Assembly: GCA_016196035.1 (NCBI GenBank) | Contig: JACPYM010000086.1 | Coordinates: 61,729-125,728 of the forward strand | Source: Acidobacteriota bacterium | GTDB lineage: Bacteria > Acidobacteriota > Blastocatellia > RBC074 | DNA length: 64,000 nt | Direction: 5' to 3' | Shown: positions 46,741 through 55,240 of the stretch, in pieces | Layout of the letters: every line of letters begins with the position of its first letter | How positions within the stretch are numbered: position 1 is the first letter of the stretch | Position numbers and translations under genes: made by a program | The notes under the pieces: generated by a model | Told to the model about the DNA's origin: nothing | Seen by the model: the letters and a program-made list of their open reading frames with translations, nothing else | Database searches by the model: none

Positions 46741-47838
46741 ATGACAGAGCCGTTCAACAACGAGCGCCGCGCGGCCCTGCTGCACGGCGATTTCAGCGCA
46801 ACGCTCGAGCGCGTGCAACCATACACGATGGTCAACCGCGAGTCGTTGACCGCGTTGGCGCAGCAGGTGAGCGCGGTGCTGGTGTATGACATTCCGGGCG
46901 CGTTCGTCGAATGCGGTGCGTGGCGCGGCGGCGCTTCGTTTTTGATGGCGGATTTGTTGCGGCAGGCGGGCGCGACTGAGCGGCGTGTCTGGCTGTGCGA
47001 TTCGTTCGAGGGCATCCCGCCGCCACAGGCGCTTGACGGCGCGGCGGCGCAAGCCTGGGCGGCAGATCAAAGCGGCGCATACAGCTTTGACAACTTGCGT
47101 GTCGGTTTGGAAGAAGTGCAGCAGAGCGCGGCGGCGTTAGGCTTGCGCCAGTACACCGAATTCGTCAAAGGCTATTTTGAACAGACGCTGCCTGCCGTGC
47201 GCGCACGCATCGGGCCGATTGCGTTGCTGCGCATTGATTGCGACTGGTACGCCAGTGTGCGTTGCTGTCTGGAGCAGCTTTTCGAGCAGGTTGTCGAAGG
47301 CGGTTTCGTGATCTTCGATGACTATCACACTTACGATGGCTGCGCGCTGGCCGTGCATGAGTTCATGGGCGCGCGCAAGTTGCCGTATCGGCTGGAGCAC
47401 GTCGCGGGCAAGTTGGGCGTATTCGATTACTACCACGCGGCCTACTTTCGCAAAGGCGGCGCGCCGTGGACGCAGTTGTATCCGTGCTCGCGCGCCCGGC
47501 AGGAACTCGCGGCGCTCTTGCCCGAAGGCGCGACGTTCATCCTGCTGGATCAAGCGGAGCTTGGCGCAGAGATCGCGCCGCATTGTCGCGCGCTGCCGTT
47601 TCCTGAACAGGATGGCTATTACAACGGGCCACCTGCGGACGATGCGGCAGCACTGGCCGAATTGGCGCGGCAGCGCGCGGCAGGTGCGCGTTGGCTGGTC
47701 GTGGCATGGCCTGCATTTTGGTGGCTGGACTATTACGCTGAATTGAATGAATGGCTAAGCACGCAAGCGCGGCGCGTGTGGGAGAGCGAGCGGCTAATCG
47801 TGTTCGCGTTAGGGGAAGATACGGTACCGCGCGCGTGA
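46741..47838 (+). CDS. TylF/MycF-type O-methyltransferase with C-terminal FILLD/FWWLD module
   Basis: A 365-aa protein. The N-terminal 230 residues match macrocin-type O-methyltransferases: GAFVECGAWRGGASFLMADL (SAM motif, about 57-76), WLCDSFEGIPPP, RIDCDWYASV and GGFVIFDDYHTYDG, with Asp residues that in the family bind Mg2+. TylF-like enzymes methylate sugar hydroxyls. The last roughly 105 residues are the shared module: FILLDQAE, LAELARQRAAGARWLVVAWP, AFWWLDYYAEL. The final TVPRA comes from a GGTACCGCGCGC palindrome (47822-47909) that supplies the stop codon. Confidence 0.9.
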   Translation: MTEPFNNERRAALLHGDFSATLERVQPYTMVNRESLTALAQQVSAVLVYDIPGAFVECGAWRGGASFLMADLLRQAGATERRVWLCDSFEGIPPPQALDGAAAQAWAADQSGAYSFDNLRVGLEEVQQSAAALGLRQYTEFVKGYFEQTLPAVRARIGPIALLRIDCDWYASVRCCLEQLFEQVVEGGFVIFDDYHTYDGCALAVHEFMGARKLPYRLEHVAGKLGVFDYYHAAYFRKGGAPWTQLYPCSRARQELAALLPEGATFILLDQAELGAEIAPHCRALPFPEQDGYYNGPPADDAAALAELARQRAAGARWLVVAWPAFWWLDYYAELNEWLSTQARRVWESERLIVFALGEDTVPRA

Positions 47839-47909
47839 GCAAGCGGAGCCTAGGCCGTTGCGCCAGTCCGCCGTCCTTGACGCGCCGCTTGCACACGCGC
47901 GCGGTACCG
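47822..47909. repeat. Perfect 16-bp inverted repeat at the methyltransferase stop codon
   Basis: CGGTACCGCGCGCGTG (47822-47837) and CACGCGCGCGGTACCG (47894-47909) are exact reverse complements, extended by AGCAAGCGG / CCGCTTGC. The left arm encodes the last codons of the TylF-like gene. Confidence 0.9.
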
Positions 47910-47948
47910 CTCCTGCGCAGCGTTTTAAGTGTTATGTCGGAGAAGGGA

Positions 47949-49055
47949 ATGAGGGATTACTCCAACCGCAAACTCAAAATTGCGCACGTCGTGCCGGTCG
48001 CGACGCCGATTCCCGCGCCGCTAGGCGGTTCGGTGGAACAGGTGTCGTATCTGCTGACCGAAGAACTGGTGCGGCGCGGCCACGAGGTGACGCTGTTCGC
48101 CACGGGGAATACACACACGTCGGCACGGCTGGCGGCGCTCTTCCCGCACGGCTATTACGAAGATATGGACATGTGGCCGTGGGAACATTACGAGATGATC
48201 AATCTGGCCGCCGCGTGCGAACGCGCTGCCGAATTCGATGTGATTCATTATCAAGCGGCCTACTATCCGATGAGCACCGTGTTTTCGCGGCTCGTCAAAA
48301 CACCGCTGTCACAGACGATTCATCTGCAACCGCCGCCTGAACAGGTGGCGCTCTGGCGCTATTACGCCGAGGCGAACTTCGTTGCGATCTCTGAACATCA
48401 ACGGCAGGCACTTGAGGGGTTGAATTGCGCGGCGACGATTTATCACGGCCTTGATTTGGACAACTTTCCCTTCAGCGCGATACCCGAAGATTATCTGGCC
48501 TTTCTCGGTCGCTTCACGCCGGGCAAAGGCATCTTGCAAGCGATTGAGGTTGCCAAACGCACGGGCCTGCGGTTGAAAATGGCCGCCGCTGAAACCGAGT
48601 ACTTTCACGAAGAAGTCAAACAGCACATTGACGGACGGCAGATCGAATACCTTGGCGAACTCGGCCACGCCGACAAAGTGCGTTTGCTGGGCGGCGCGCG
48701 GGCCTTGCTCTACCCCGTCCAAGCCGCCGAACCTTTCGGTTTGGTGTTGACCGAAGCGATGGCTTGCGGCACACCGGTCGCGGCGCTCAACCAAGGCGCA
48801 GTGCCGGAAATCGTCAGCAATGGTTTGAGCGGTTACGCCGCCGCAACGCTGGATGAATTGATCGAACACTTGCCGGAAGTGATGGCGTTGCCGCGCGCGC
48901 CCGTGCGGCGGTACGTCGAAGCGCATTTCAGCGTCGAAGCGATGACGGATGGCTACGAAAAACTTTTTTACCGGTTGGCCTCTGCCGCCGAAGCCAAACA
49001 AGGAGACCCGCGTGAGCGAAGCGCCGACGCTGCTGGCGGTTTTTGCGCATCCTGA
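47949..49055 (+). CDS. GT4 glycosyltransferase, paralogue of the 43597 gene
   Basis: A 368-aa GT4 enzyme. Visible are KIAHVVPVATPIPAPLGGSV, ELVRRGHEVTLFATGNTHTS, the FLGRFTPGKGILQAIEVAKR block (about 175) and EPFGLVLTEAMACGTPVAAL (about 262-281). HDHAEV-type sites are absent; VVIYHGLDLD-like ATIYHGLDLD marks the inter-domain region. ATG 47949 has GGAG 6 nt upstream; ATG 47934 is possible, while further upstream sequence is a palindromic repeat. The 3' end overlaps the PIG-L gene by 44 bp in another frame. It likely adds a similar sugar to its paralogue. Confidence 0.9.
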   Translation: MRDYSNRKLKIAHVVPVATPIPAPLGGSVEQVSYLLTEELVRRGHEVTLFATGNTHTSARLAALFPHGYYEDMDMWPWEHYEMINLAAACERAAEFDVIHYQAAYYPMSTVFSRLVKTPLSQTIHLQPPPEQVALWRYYAEANFVAISEHQRQALEGLNCAATIYHGLDLDNFPFSAIPEDYLAFLGRFTPGKGILQAIEVAKRTGLRLKMAAAETEYFHEEVKQHIDGRQIEYLGELGHADKVRLLGGARALLYPVQAAEPFGLVLTEAMACGTPVAALNQGAVPEIVSNGLSGYAAATLDELIEHLPEVMALPRAPVRRYVEAHFSVEAMTDGYEKLFYRLASAAEAKQGDPRERSADAAGGFCAS

Positions 49056-49824
49056 CGATGAATCGCTGGTGCTGGGTGGCACGCTCGCGCGCTATGCCGC
49101 CGAAGGCTGGCGCACGGCGTTGTTGTGCGCGACGCGCGGCGATTGGGGGCCGATCAGTGATGAGGCGCTGGCGGATTATTCGAACCTCGGCAGCGTGCGC
49201 GAATCAGAGTTGCGCGCGGCTTGTGCTGTCTTGGGGATAGGCTGGCTGCGCTTGCTGGACATCGAAGACGCCTGTGTTGAAGCCGTGCTGGGCACGCCGG
49301 ATGAAACCGCCGTGCTCGCCAAGATCGTGCTGACGCTGCGCGAATTGCGGCCCGCCCTCGTCGTGACGTTCGGCCCGGATGGGTTGTATGGGCATCCTGA
49401 TCACATCGCCATCGGTCAATTGACGACGACGGCCTGCCGTCTGGCTGGTGATGACGCGGCGTTCCCTGAACAATTGATGGGCGGCCTCACGAGTTACCCA
49501 GTGCCCGAACTTTTTTATGCGACGGCCCCGCAAAGTTATTACGCGAAGCTGGTCGCGGCGTTGGGTGAGCGCGGCTTGCCGGCAGAGTTGTGGGGCTTGC
49601 CCGCCGCAAAGTTTGGCGTTGCTGAAAGTGAGATTGATCTGACGCTCGACATCACGCTGTATTTGCCGCAGAAATTGGCGGCGCTGCGTTGCCACCGCAC
49701 GCAATTGGATGCCACGCACGCGCTGGCCCATCTCAGCGAAGAACTCGCCGCGCAATACTTTCACCACGAGTTTCTCAAGCGCGCCAGTTTGGCGGGGGGC
49801 GATAGCATCGAGCTTGTTCCCTGA
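49012..49824 (+). CDS. PIG-L family de-N-acetylase
   Basis: A 270-aa zinc-dependent deacetylase of the PIG-L/LmbE family, which removes acetyl from GlcNAc-type groups. The N-terminal zinc motif is VFAHPDDESLVLGGTL (His, Asp, Asp near 12-15). The third ligand region is GPDGLYGHPDHIAIG (about 124-138, His). GTG 49012 has AGGAG upstream and lies within the preceding GT4. As the last gene of the glycan cluster it suggests that one precursor sugar is N-acetylated and then deacetylated, as in bacillithiol, mycothiol or aminoglycoside-type pathways; the product here is unknown. Confidence 0.92.
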   Translation: MSEAPTLLAVFAHPDDESLVLGGTLARYAAEGWRTALLCATRGDWGPISDEALADYSNLGSVRESELRAACAVLGIGWLRLLDIEDACVEAVLGTPDETAVLAKIVLTLRELRPALVVTFGPDGLYGHPDHIAIGQLTTTACRLAGDDAAFPEQLMGGLTSYPVPELFYATAPQSYYAKLVAALGERGLPAELWGLPAAKFGVAESEIDLTLDITLYLPQKLAALRCHRTQLDATHALAHLSEELAAQYFHHEFLKRASLAGGDSIELVP

Positions 49825-49892
49825 TTCCCGGTTCCTGCTGGCTGAAAAATCGCGACTGCTTTACAACTATAAATTTCAGGAAACGAATCTCT

Positions 49893-50178
49893 CCTTGAAC
49901 CCGCGAAGCGGGTGGTCGGAAGGTAGCCCAGGGTGAAGGCGGAGCCGGAACCCTGGGTACCAGCGCCAAAGGTTCGCCAGCCCGCGAAGTGGGCGACAGA
50001 TGCTGGTCTGTCGCCCACTTCGCGGGCTGGCGAACTCACGCCATCGCCACCCAGGGCTGACGCCCTGGGTTTTACGCTGCCGCCCGCATTCGCGGGCTGG
50101 GTGCTGAAAAGCATTTTCTTGAAAGCTATATCAGGCGTCAGGCGTCAGGAAACAGGAATCAGGAATCAGGAATCAGGC
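49893..50178. repeat. Repeat-rich gap with a perfect 29-bp hairpin
   Basis: GTTCGCCAGCCCGCGAAGTG... (49972-50000) and its exact reverse complement (50007-50035) form a 29-bp stem with a 6-nt loop. CCCAGGG units flank it on both sides. Tandem CAGGAAT/TCAGGCG units follow at 50129-50178. No gene is seen between 49825 and 50286. Confidence 0.9.
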
Positions 50179-50286
50179 TAAGACTCGCCATGCGGTCTTG
50201 CGCGCAGGTCTCGCCGAATTGAAGCAGCGGAAAGCCTGGCTGCTTGAATTCGTCTTTGATTCGGTTGTGGCGCTCAACAACGCGGC

Positions 50287-52632
50287 TCAGTTGATGCGCA
50301 CTTTGACCACATTTGCCACCATGCCATTCACCGTAATCGTCAGATCAACCACGCCGCGTCCGGCCAGACTCGTGGGGATCGCCACGTTCATTTGATCCAG
50401 TCCGACCAGCCCGCCTTGCGCGGCGGCAAAGGCGACGGGCGCGATGGTCCCGCCAAAATTGGCTTGTACGATTTCGCCCACGCCGTTGTCATCATTGGTG
50501 ACCGGATCGGGTGCGTGCCGCCAGCCGGTGCCAAAGAGAATCAAAAACGCGCCGGTGGTGATCGGATTCAAACTGCCGTCGGGATTGGTGACGGCAAAGC
50601 TGCTGACGCCGTCGCGCGTCCAGAGCGCCGCCGGGCCGCCGCTGCCGCTGGCGTTGGCAGTAAAGACGCCTGGGGCTTCGGCAAAGGCTTTGAGGGTTTG
50701 TTGCGAGACGATGCCATTGCCCGCGACGGTGACGAGTTGGGTGTTCACGCCCGGCACGACCGACGCAGGTAGCAGATAGTTGGTCTGAGTGGGCGAGACG
50801 AAAAAGAGCGGCGCGGGGCTGCCATTCGCAAAGATGCGCGTGCCGCCCAGTGTGGTGGGCAAGGGCACCGAGTTCGCCGTATTCGTTTGCGTCGCCAGTT
50901 GCGTCCCAAAGAGCGCCGCGATAGCGTCGGGCGCGAGCGTTGTTTGATACGAGGCCGCGAGCACACTGACCGTAGTGGTTAGGTTGAGTTGCGCCGCGCT
51001 GGCGATGACGGCAGTCCGTTCCTGAAAGCTGGCGCCGCCGCTGGCTGTGACGCGGACGGTGAGTAGCGTGGGCGTGGCGAGTGTCGCTTGCGTGAGCGTT
51101 AAACTCAGATTGCCCGTCGGCGCGTCCAGCAGGCTGTTGACGGCCTGGCCGTTGAGCGTGACCGAATTGTTTTCCAGCCCCGCGCCCAACACTTTGAGCG
51201 TCGCGCTCACACCGCCACTGGGAATCACGTATTGCGAGAGGCCGAAGATTTGCAGTTGCGTGCCCTTCAAGCTGCGGATGCGGTCGCCGTAAGAATCCGC
51301 AAAATAGAGCACGCCGTAAGCATCCACGATGACGCCAATCGGTTCGTTGAGCAGCGCCTGGGTCGCGCTGATGCCATCGCCGTTGTAACCGGTGCCGCCT
51401 GTGCCGGCAAAGGTCGTGATGCGGCCCGTCAGGTCTACGCGGCGAATGCGGTCGTTGCCGGGATCGCTGATATAAACGATGCCGTCTTTGTCTACGGCAA
51501 CGCCGCGAATCGGGCTGAGCTTGGTTTGCGTGGCCGGGAGGTTGTCACCACTGTAACCATCCTGGCCGGTGCCCGCAAAGGTGCTGATCTTGCCTGTCGT
51601 ATCCACTTTGCGCACGACAAAATTCTCGGTGTCGGCGATGTAAAGATTGCCCAGCCGATCCACCGCGGCGCCATCGGGCGAATCGAGCCGCGCCTGCGTC
51701 GCCGGGCCGCCATCGCCGCTGTAACCGCCCTGACCGTTGCTGCCTGCCACAGTGCTGATCGTGCCCTGCGGCGTGACCTTGCGGACGCGGTTATTGAAGG
51801 TGTCGCAAAGATAGAGATTGCCCCCCGCATCAATCGTCAGGCTTTGCGGAAAGCCCAGTCGCGCTTGTGTGGCCGGGCCGCCATCGCCAGCAAAACCTTC
51901 CTGCCCGGTGCCCGCGATGGTGGTGATCTTGCCGGTCGTATCAATCTTGCGCACGACATTGTTCAGCGAATCGGTGAAAAACAGATTGCCCTGCCGGTCA
52001 AAAACCAGACTCGTCGGCGTATCAATCAGCGCCTGTGTCGCGGGGCCATTGTCGCCGCTGTAACCGCCCACGCCCGTCCCGGCAATCGTGGTGATCGTGC
52101 CTTGCAAACTTACCTTGCGAATGCGGTTGTTGTACGAATCGGCGATGTACAAATTGCCATCGGCATCCACCGCAATGCCCGTGGGCGTCGCCAGCAGCGC
52201 ATTTGTCGCCGGGCCATTGTCGCCCGCGAACCCATACACGCCGCTGCCTGCGGGCGTGCGAATGAGCGCGGTCGTTTGCGCTTGCGCAGGTAGAAACAGT
52301 GCCGTTGCGAACAGCAGGGCAGTTAATGCCAACCTATGCCGCCGACGCGGCGCGTCTTTGGAGTGCGAGCGGCACAGGCCGCCGCTTTGGTATGTCTTTC
52401 GATGCGGCGAACAATCGAAGTCACGGACGGACGCGGCGCGGCGGACATTCACTGTGTCTGTTGCCGAGGGCCTACCAATGCGGCGGCCTGTGCCGCTCGC
52501 ACTCCAAAGGCTTCGCCAGTTGATTGTTATGCTGGCGAGCAAAGCGTTGTAAGCCGCAGTGAAATAAGGCCAGCGCACAGGAACAATAGCAGGGTGGAAG
52601 AAAGTCTCAGTCGTATTCAAAACGTCGTTCAT
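50287..52632 (-). CDS. Secreted NHL-repeat protein with TIGR03437-type C-terminal domain
   Basis: Probably a surface or secreted beta-propeller protein. About six NHL units of the form GPATQA...GVAVD..GNLYIADT.NNRIRKV are followed by IAGTGxxGYSGD links. An IPT/TIG-like segment comes next, then a C-terminal roughly 230-residue TIGR03437-type domain (PTTLGGTRIFANGSPAPLFF, FLILFGTGWRHA). The signal-like LALTALLFATALFLPAQAQ starts about 100 residues in. The 5' end is disturbed: the N-terminal part translates a palindromic repeat (52356-52509). The true start may be the ATG at 52632, TTG 52332 directly before the signal peptide, or lost. I report the longest frame. Confidence 0.8.
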   Translation of the reverse strand: MNDVLNTTETFFHPAIVPVRWPYFTAAYNALLASITINWRSLWSASGTGRRIGRPSATDTVNVRRAASVRDFDCSPHRKTYQSGGLCRSHSKDAPRRRHRLALTALLFATALFLPAQAQTTALIRTPAGSGVYGFAGDNGPATNALLATPTGIAVDADGNLYIADSYNNRIRKVSLQGTITTIAGTGVGGYSGDNGPATQALIDTPTSLVFDRQGNLFFTDSLNNVVRKIDTTGKITTIAGTGQEGFAGDGGPATQARLGFPQSLTIDAGGNLYLCDTFNNRVRKVTPQGTISTVAGSNGQGGYSGDGGPATQARLDSPDGAAVDRLGNLYIADTENFVVRKVDTTGKISTFAGTGQDGYSGDNLPATQTKLSPIRGVAVDKDGIVYISDPGNDRIRRVDLTGRITTFAGTGGTGYNGDGISATQALLNEPIGVIVDAYGVLYFADSYGDRIRSLKGTQLQIFGLSQYVIPSGGVSATLKVLGAGLENNSVTLNGQAVNSLLDAPTGNLSLTLTQATLATPTLLTVRVTASGGASFQERTAVIASAAQLNLTTTVSVLAASYQTTLAPDAIAALFGTQLATQTNTANSVPLPTTLGGTRIFANGSPAPLFFVSPTQTNYLLPASVVPGVNTQLVTVAGNGIVSQQTLKAFAEAPGVFTANASGSGGPAALWTRDGVSSFAVTNPDGSLNPITTGAFLILFGTGWRHAPDPVTNDDNGVGEIVQANFGGTIAPVAFAAAQGGLVGLDQMNVAIPTSLAGRGVVDLTITVNGMVANVVKVRIN
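52356..52509. repeat. Perfect 28-bp inverted repeat within the 5' end of the NHL-repeat gene
   Basis: The left arm 52356-52383 (CTTTGGAGTGCGAGCGGCAC...) and right arm 52482-52509 are exact reverse complements. It shares its CTTTGGAGTGCG ends and CGCTTTGGTA with the 39-bp element at 63059-63211. Confidence 0.9.
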
Positions 52633-52660
52633 CCTTTTGGGAAAGAGAAGCTGTCACGCT

Positions 52661-55240
52661 TCAATGAAAATTGAAATTGATCTGCACGCGCAATTGGCGC
52701 GCGTCATAGGCGGCATTGGCGCGCCCAAAGAAGGGGGAAGTTTGAACGCCGTTGAAATCCGCCAGATTGACGTGATTCAACAGATTGGTGGCGTCCAGGG
52801 CGCATTCAATACCGAATGGGCGCCCCTCGGTTTGCTGGGGGCCGAATGTGAATTCCCGGCTCAGGCGCAGGTTGACGTTGTTGAAAGCCGCGCCGCGCCC
52901 GGCATTGCGCGCCACGCCGGCGGGCCGGTCATTCACGATCATATCGTTGTTGTCATCCAAACCGGTCGTGATGTTGTAAGGGCGGCCGGTGTTGAAATAG
53001 AACATCGGGGTGGCTTCCAACCCCAGCGGCAACGAGAGCAGCGCGCTCAGAAAAACCTGATGCCGAATGTCGTGCGCCGCATAACCGCGTTCGAGTTTGA
53101 GTTGATAGTTGTCCATCGGCAATGCGTCGGGGCCATCGGCATCATCGAGGGTGCGCGCCCAGGTGTAATTGGCAATCAGCGTCACGTGCTCATTGAGCGA
53201 TTGCCAGTAACTGGCGCTCAAGCGGTGCGTTGTCGCGCTGGCCGAAGATTCCAATTGCGTGATGCGGCCCAACGCGGGGCGCGGCCGCAAGTGATCGGCC
53301 AGTGGCGCATTGATGTCGCGCGCTCTGAACAGGTGAAGGCCGCGCTCGTAGTTGTAAGTCAGCGTCAGCGTTGCATCTTTCGGCAAACGCTGCTCAATGC
53401 CCAACGCCGTGTGCCATTGATAGGGCGTCCGCAAATCGGCGGCGAGCGGCATTAGACTAACGGGAAAGTCGGACAGGCTCAGGTTGCCGAACGGGTTGGG
53501 ATAGCGTGGCCGCAGAATGATGTATTGGCGCTGCCGCACACCATCAAAGCGCAAGGCTTGCGCGAGTTGCGCTTCGGCCAGTTGCTGATAAAACAGCCCC
53601 GCGCCGCCGCGCACGACCGTGCTATCGCGTTTGAACGGCGACCACGCGAAACCCAACCGGGGCGCGAGATTATTGCGGTCGCCCAGGTGCGTCTGGGTTT
53701 CGTAACGTAAGCCGGGCGAGAGCGTGAAGCGCGGGGCAACCCGCCAATCGTCCTGCGCATACGCCGCAAAGTTCCAGAGATTAAAGCGCAGTTGCGGGTC
53801 GCCCACGTTGAGCGTGTACAAGATGGGCCGATGCAGGCGGTAAAACGAAAGCCCTGAGTAGAGAAATGTGCCGCCGAAATTCTGTTCGCTGTCATCAGCC
53901 ACGCGCACGCCCGTCAGGCTGCCGCCAGTTTTGATGAAATGATGACCGGCGCTGAGCGTCAGATTTTCGAGCAAGCTGGCGCGCTGGTTCTGATTCCGCG
54001 CATCGCAGCATTGTGAACCGCCCTGATTGAACGCGCCTGCGATTTCCTCCGCCGGGTTGTAATTGTCGGTGGTCGTCAGCGCATGCTCGCGCGCATAACG
54101 GAACTGGGTTTCGTTGATGACGGTTGGCGAGAGAATCGCGCGCCAGGCCGCCTGCCAACTCTGCCCACGCGCGTTGAGGTTGTAAGCGCGTTCGGGCAGG
54201 TCAAAGCTGCCGATACCCAGGCCTTGCTCGCCGCCGCGATTGAGATCGTAAAACACGCCGAAGGTTTGGCGTTCATTCGGCACAAAATCGGCGCGCACAT
54301 TGAGAAAGTTGTATTGGCTGAATGCAGGCACCGCGTCGTAATAGTAACCATCCGGCGTGTAAGCCGAGACCAGCGAAGCCTCGTGATGCTGGCGGCGATC
54401 AAAGGAGCCAAAGATAAAAGAGCGTTTGTTGAAAAGACGGCTGCTCCACCAGCCGCCGTAATCTTCATGCTTCAGCGGCGGCTTTTCCAAGCTGAAAGCG
54501 TTGCGCGCGTCGAGGACGCTGTGGCGGAAATCGAAGGAACCGCCCGCATGCACCTGTTCATCGCCGCCCTTGGTTTCAATTTCCACGCGGGCGCTGCCCG
54601 GCTCGTGATAGAGCGCGGCGAAGGGGTCGCTGTTGATGCGAATTTCCTTAATCGTAGAAATGGGGGGCATCCTGGCATCGCTCACGCCATTGACCGAAAT
54701 CCGCAACGGGCCGTTGAGCGAACCCGCCATGCGTTGCAAAACCGCCAGCAACTGGTCGGGGTCATGCGGCAAGCGCCGCAACAACTCGCCGCGCAAAATG
54801 ACGGCGTCGGCATTTTCATGCGCCGCCAAACTTAAACTCTTGCGCTCGGATGTCACGTCAACTGTGCTCTTGACCGCTGCGACGGCGAGCGTGATATTCA
54901 GTCGCTCAGTGTCCGTGCTTCGGACCGAAAGATATTGCTCGTAATTCGCAAAGCCTGCCGCGCTGACCAGTAGGTGGTAGGTGCCGGTTGCGAGCTTTGT
55001 AAATTCGAACGCGCCTTGTGCATCGGTTGTTGTTTCGTGATTGCGCGCGCCTTCGCTTTGTAAAATCAGGCGCGCACCGGGGATTCCCGCCTGCGTTGCA
55101 TCCAGTATTTGCCCGCGTAAATCCCTGCGCGCCGAGGCGGGGGGCTGCTCTGGCTGGGTTTGGGCCAGCATTCTTTTGTCCAAACCCAGCCAAAGCAGCC
55201 CCCCAAACAAGAATGGATAGAAAACTCTCGATACACGCAT
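52661..55240 (-). CDS. TonB-dependent receptor, Oar-like, with carboxypeptidase-regulatory-like N-terminus
   Basis: An 859-aa outer-membrane protein, likely for uptake of a large or oligomeric substrate with TonB energy. The signal peptide is MRVSRVFYPFLFGGLLWLGL (residues 1-20, cleavage near MLAQ). A CarboxypepD_reg-like domain follows (about 35-110: LRGQILDATQAGIPGARLIL, GTYHLLVSAAGF). A plug-like region holds RISVNGVSDARMPP, and a long beta-barrel ends in LRVQINFNFH with a terminal aromatic. I chose the ATG at 55240 because it begins the signal peptide; upstream in-frame sequence has no signal. The Shine-Dalgarno is weak. A 25-bp inverted repeat lies within codons 13-34. Confidence 0.92.
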   Translation of the reverse strand: MRVSRVFYPFLFGGLLWLGLDKRMLAQTQPEQPPASARRDLRGQILDATQAGIPGARLILQSEGARNHETTTDAQGAFEFTKLATGTYHLLVSAAGFANYEQYLSVRSTDTERLNITLAVAAVKSTVDVTSERKSLSLAAHENADAVILRGELLRRLPHDPDQLLAVLQRMAGSLNGPLRISVNGVSDARMPPISTIKEIRINSDPFAALYHEPGSARVEIETKGGDEQVHAGGSFDFRHSVLDARNAFSLEKPPLKHEDYGGWWSSRLFNKRSFIFGSFDRRQHHEASLVSAYTPDGYYYDAVPAFSQYNFLNVRADFVPNERQTFGVFYDLNRGGEQGLGIGSFDLPERAYNLNARGQSWQAAWRAILSPTVINETQFRYAREHALTTTDNYNPAEEIAGAFNQGGSQCCDARNQNQRASLLENLTLSAGHHFIKTGGSLTGVRVADDSEQNFGGTFLYSGLSFYRLHRPILYTLNVGDPQLRFNLWNFAAYAQDDWRVAPRFTLSPGLRYETQTHLGDRNNLAPRLGFAWSPFKRDSTVVRGGAGLFYQQLAEAQLAQALRFDGVRQRQYIILRPRYPNPFGNLSLSDFPVSLMPLAADLRTPYQWHTALGIEQRLPKDATLTLTYNYERGLHLFRARDINAPLADHLRPRPALGRITQLESSASATTHRLSASYWQSLNEHVTLIANYTWARTLDDADGPDALPMDNYQLKLERGYAAHDIRHQVFLSALLSLPLGLEATPMFYFNTGRPYNITTGLDDNNDMIVNDRPAGVARNAGRGAAFNNVNLRLSREFTFGPQQTEGRPFGIECALDATNLLNHVNLADFNGVQTSPFFGRANAAYDARQLRVQINFNFH
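55139..55204 (-). repeat. 25-bp inverted repeat within the receptor signal-peptide region
   Basis: On the plus strand, GGGGGGCTGCTCTGG... (from 55139) faces ...CCAAAGCAGCCCCCC (to 55204), with one mismatch in 25 positions. It lies 37 nt or more after the start codon in the mRNA and would form a very stable hairpin with an approximately 16-nt loop. Confidence 0.85.
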
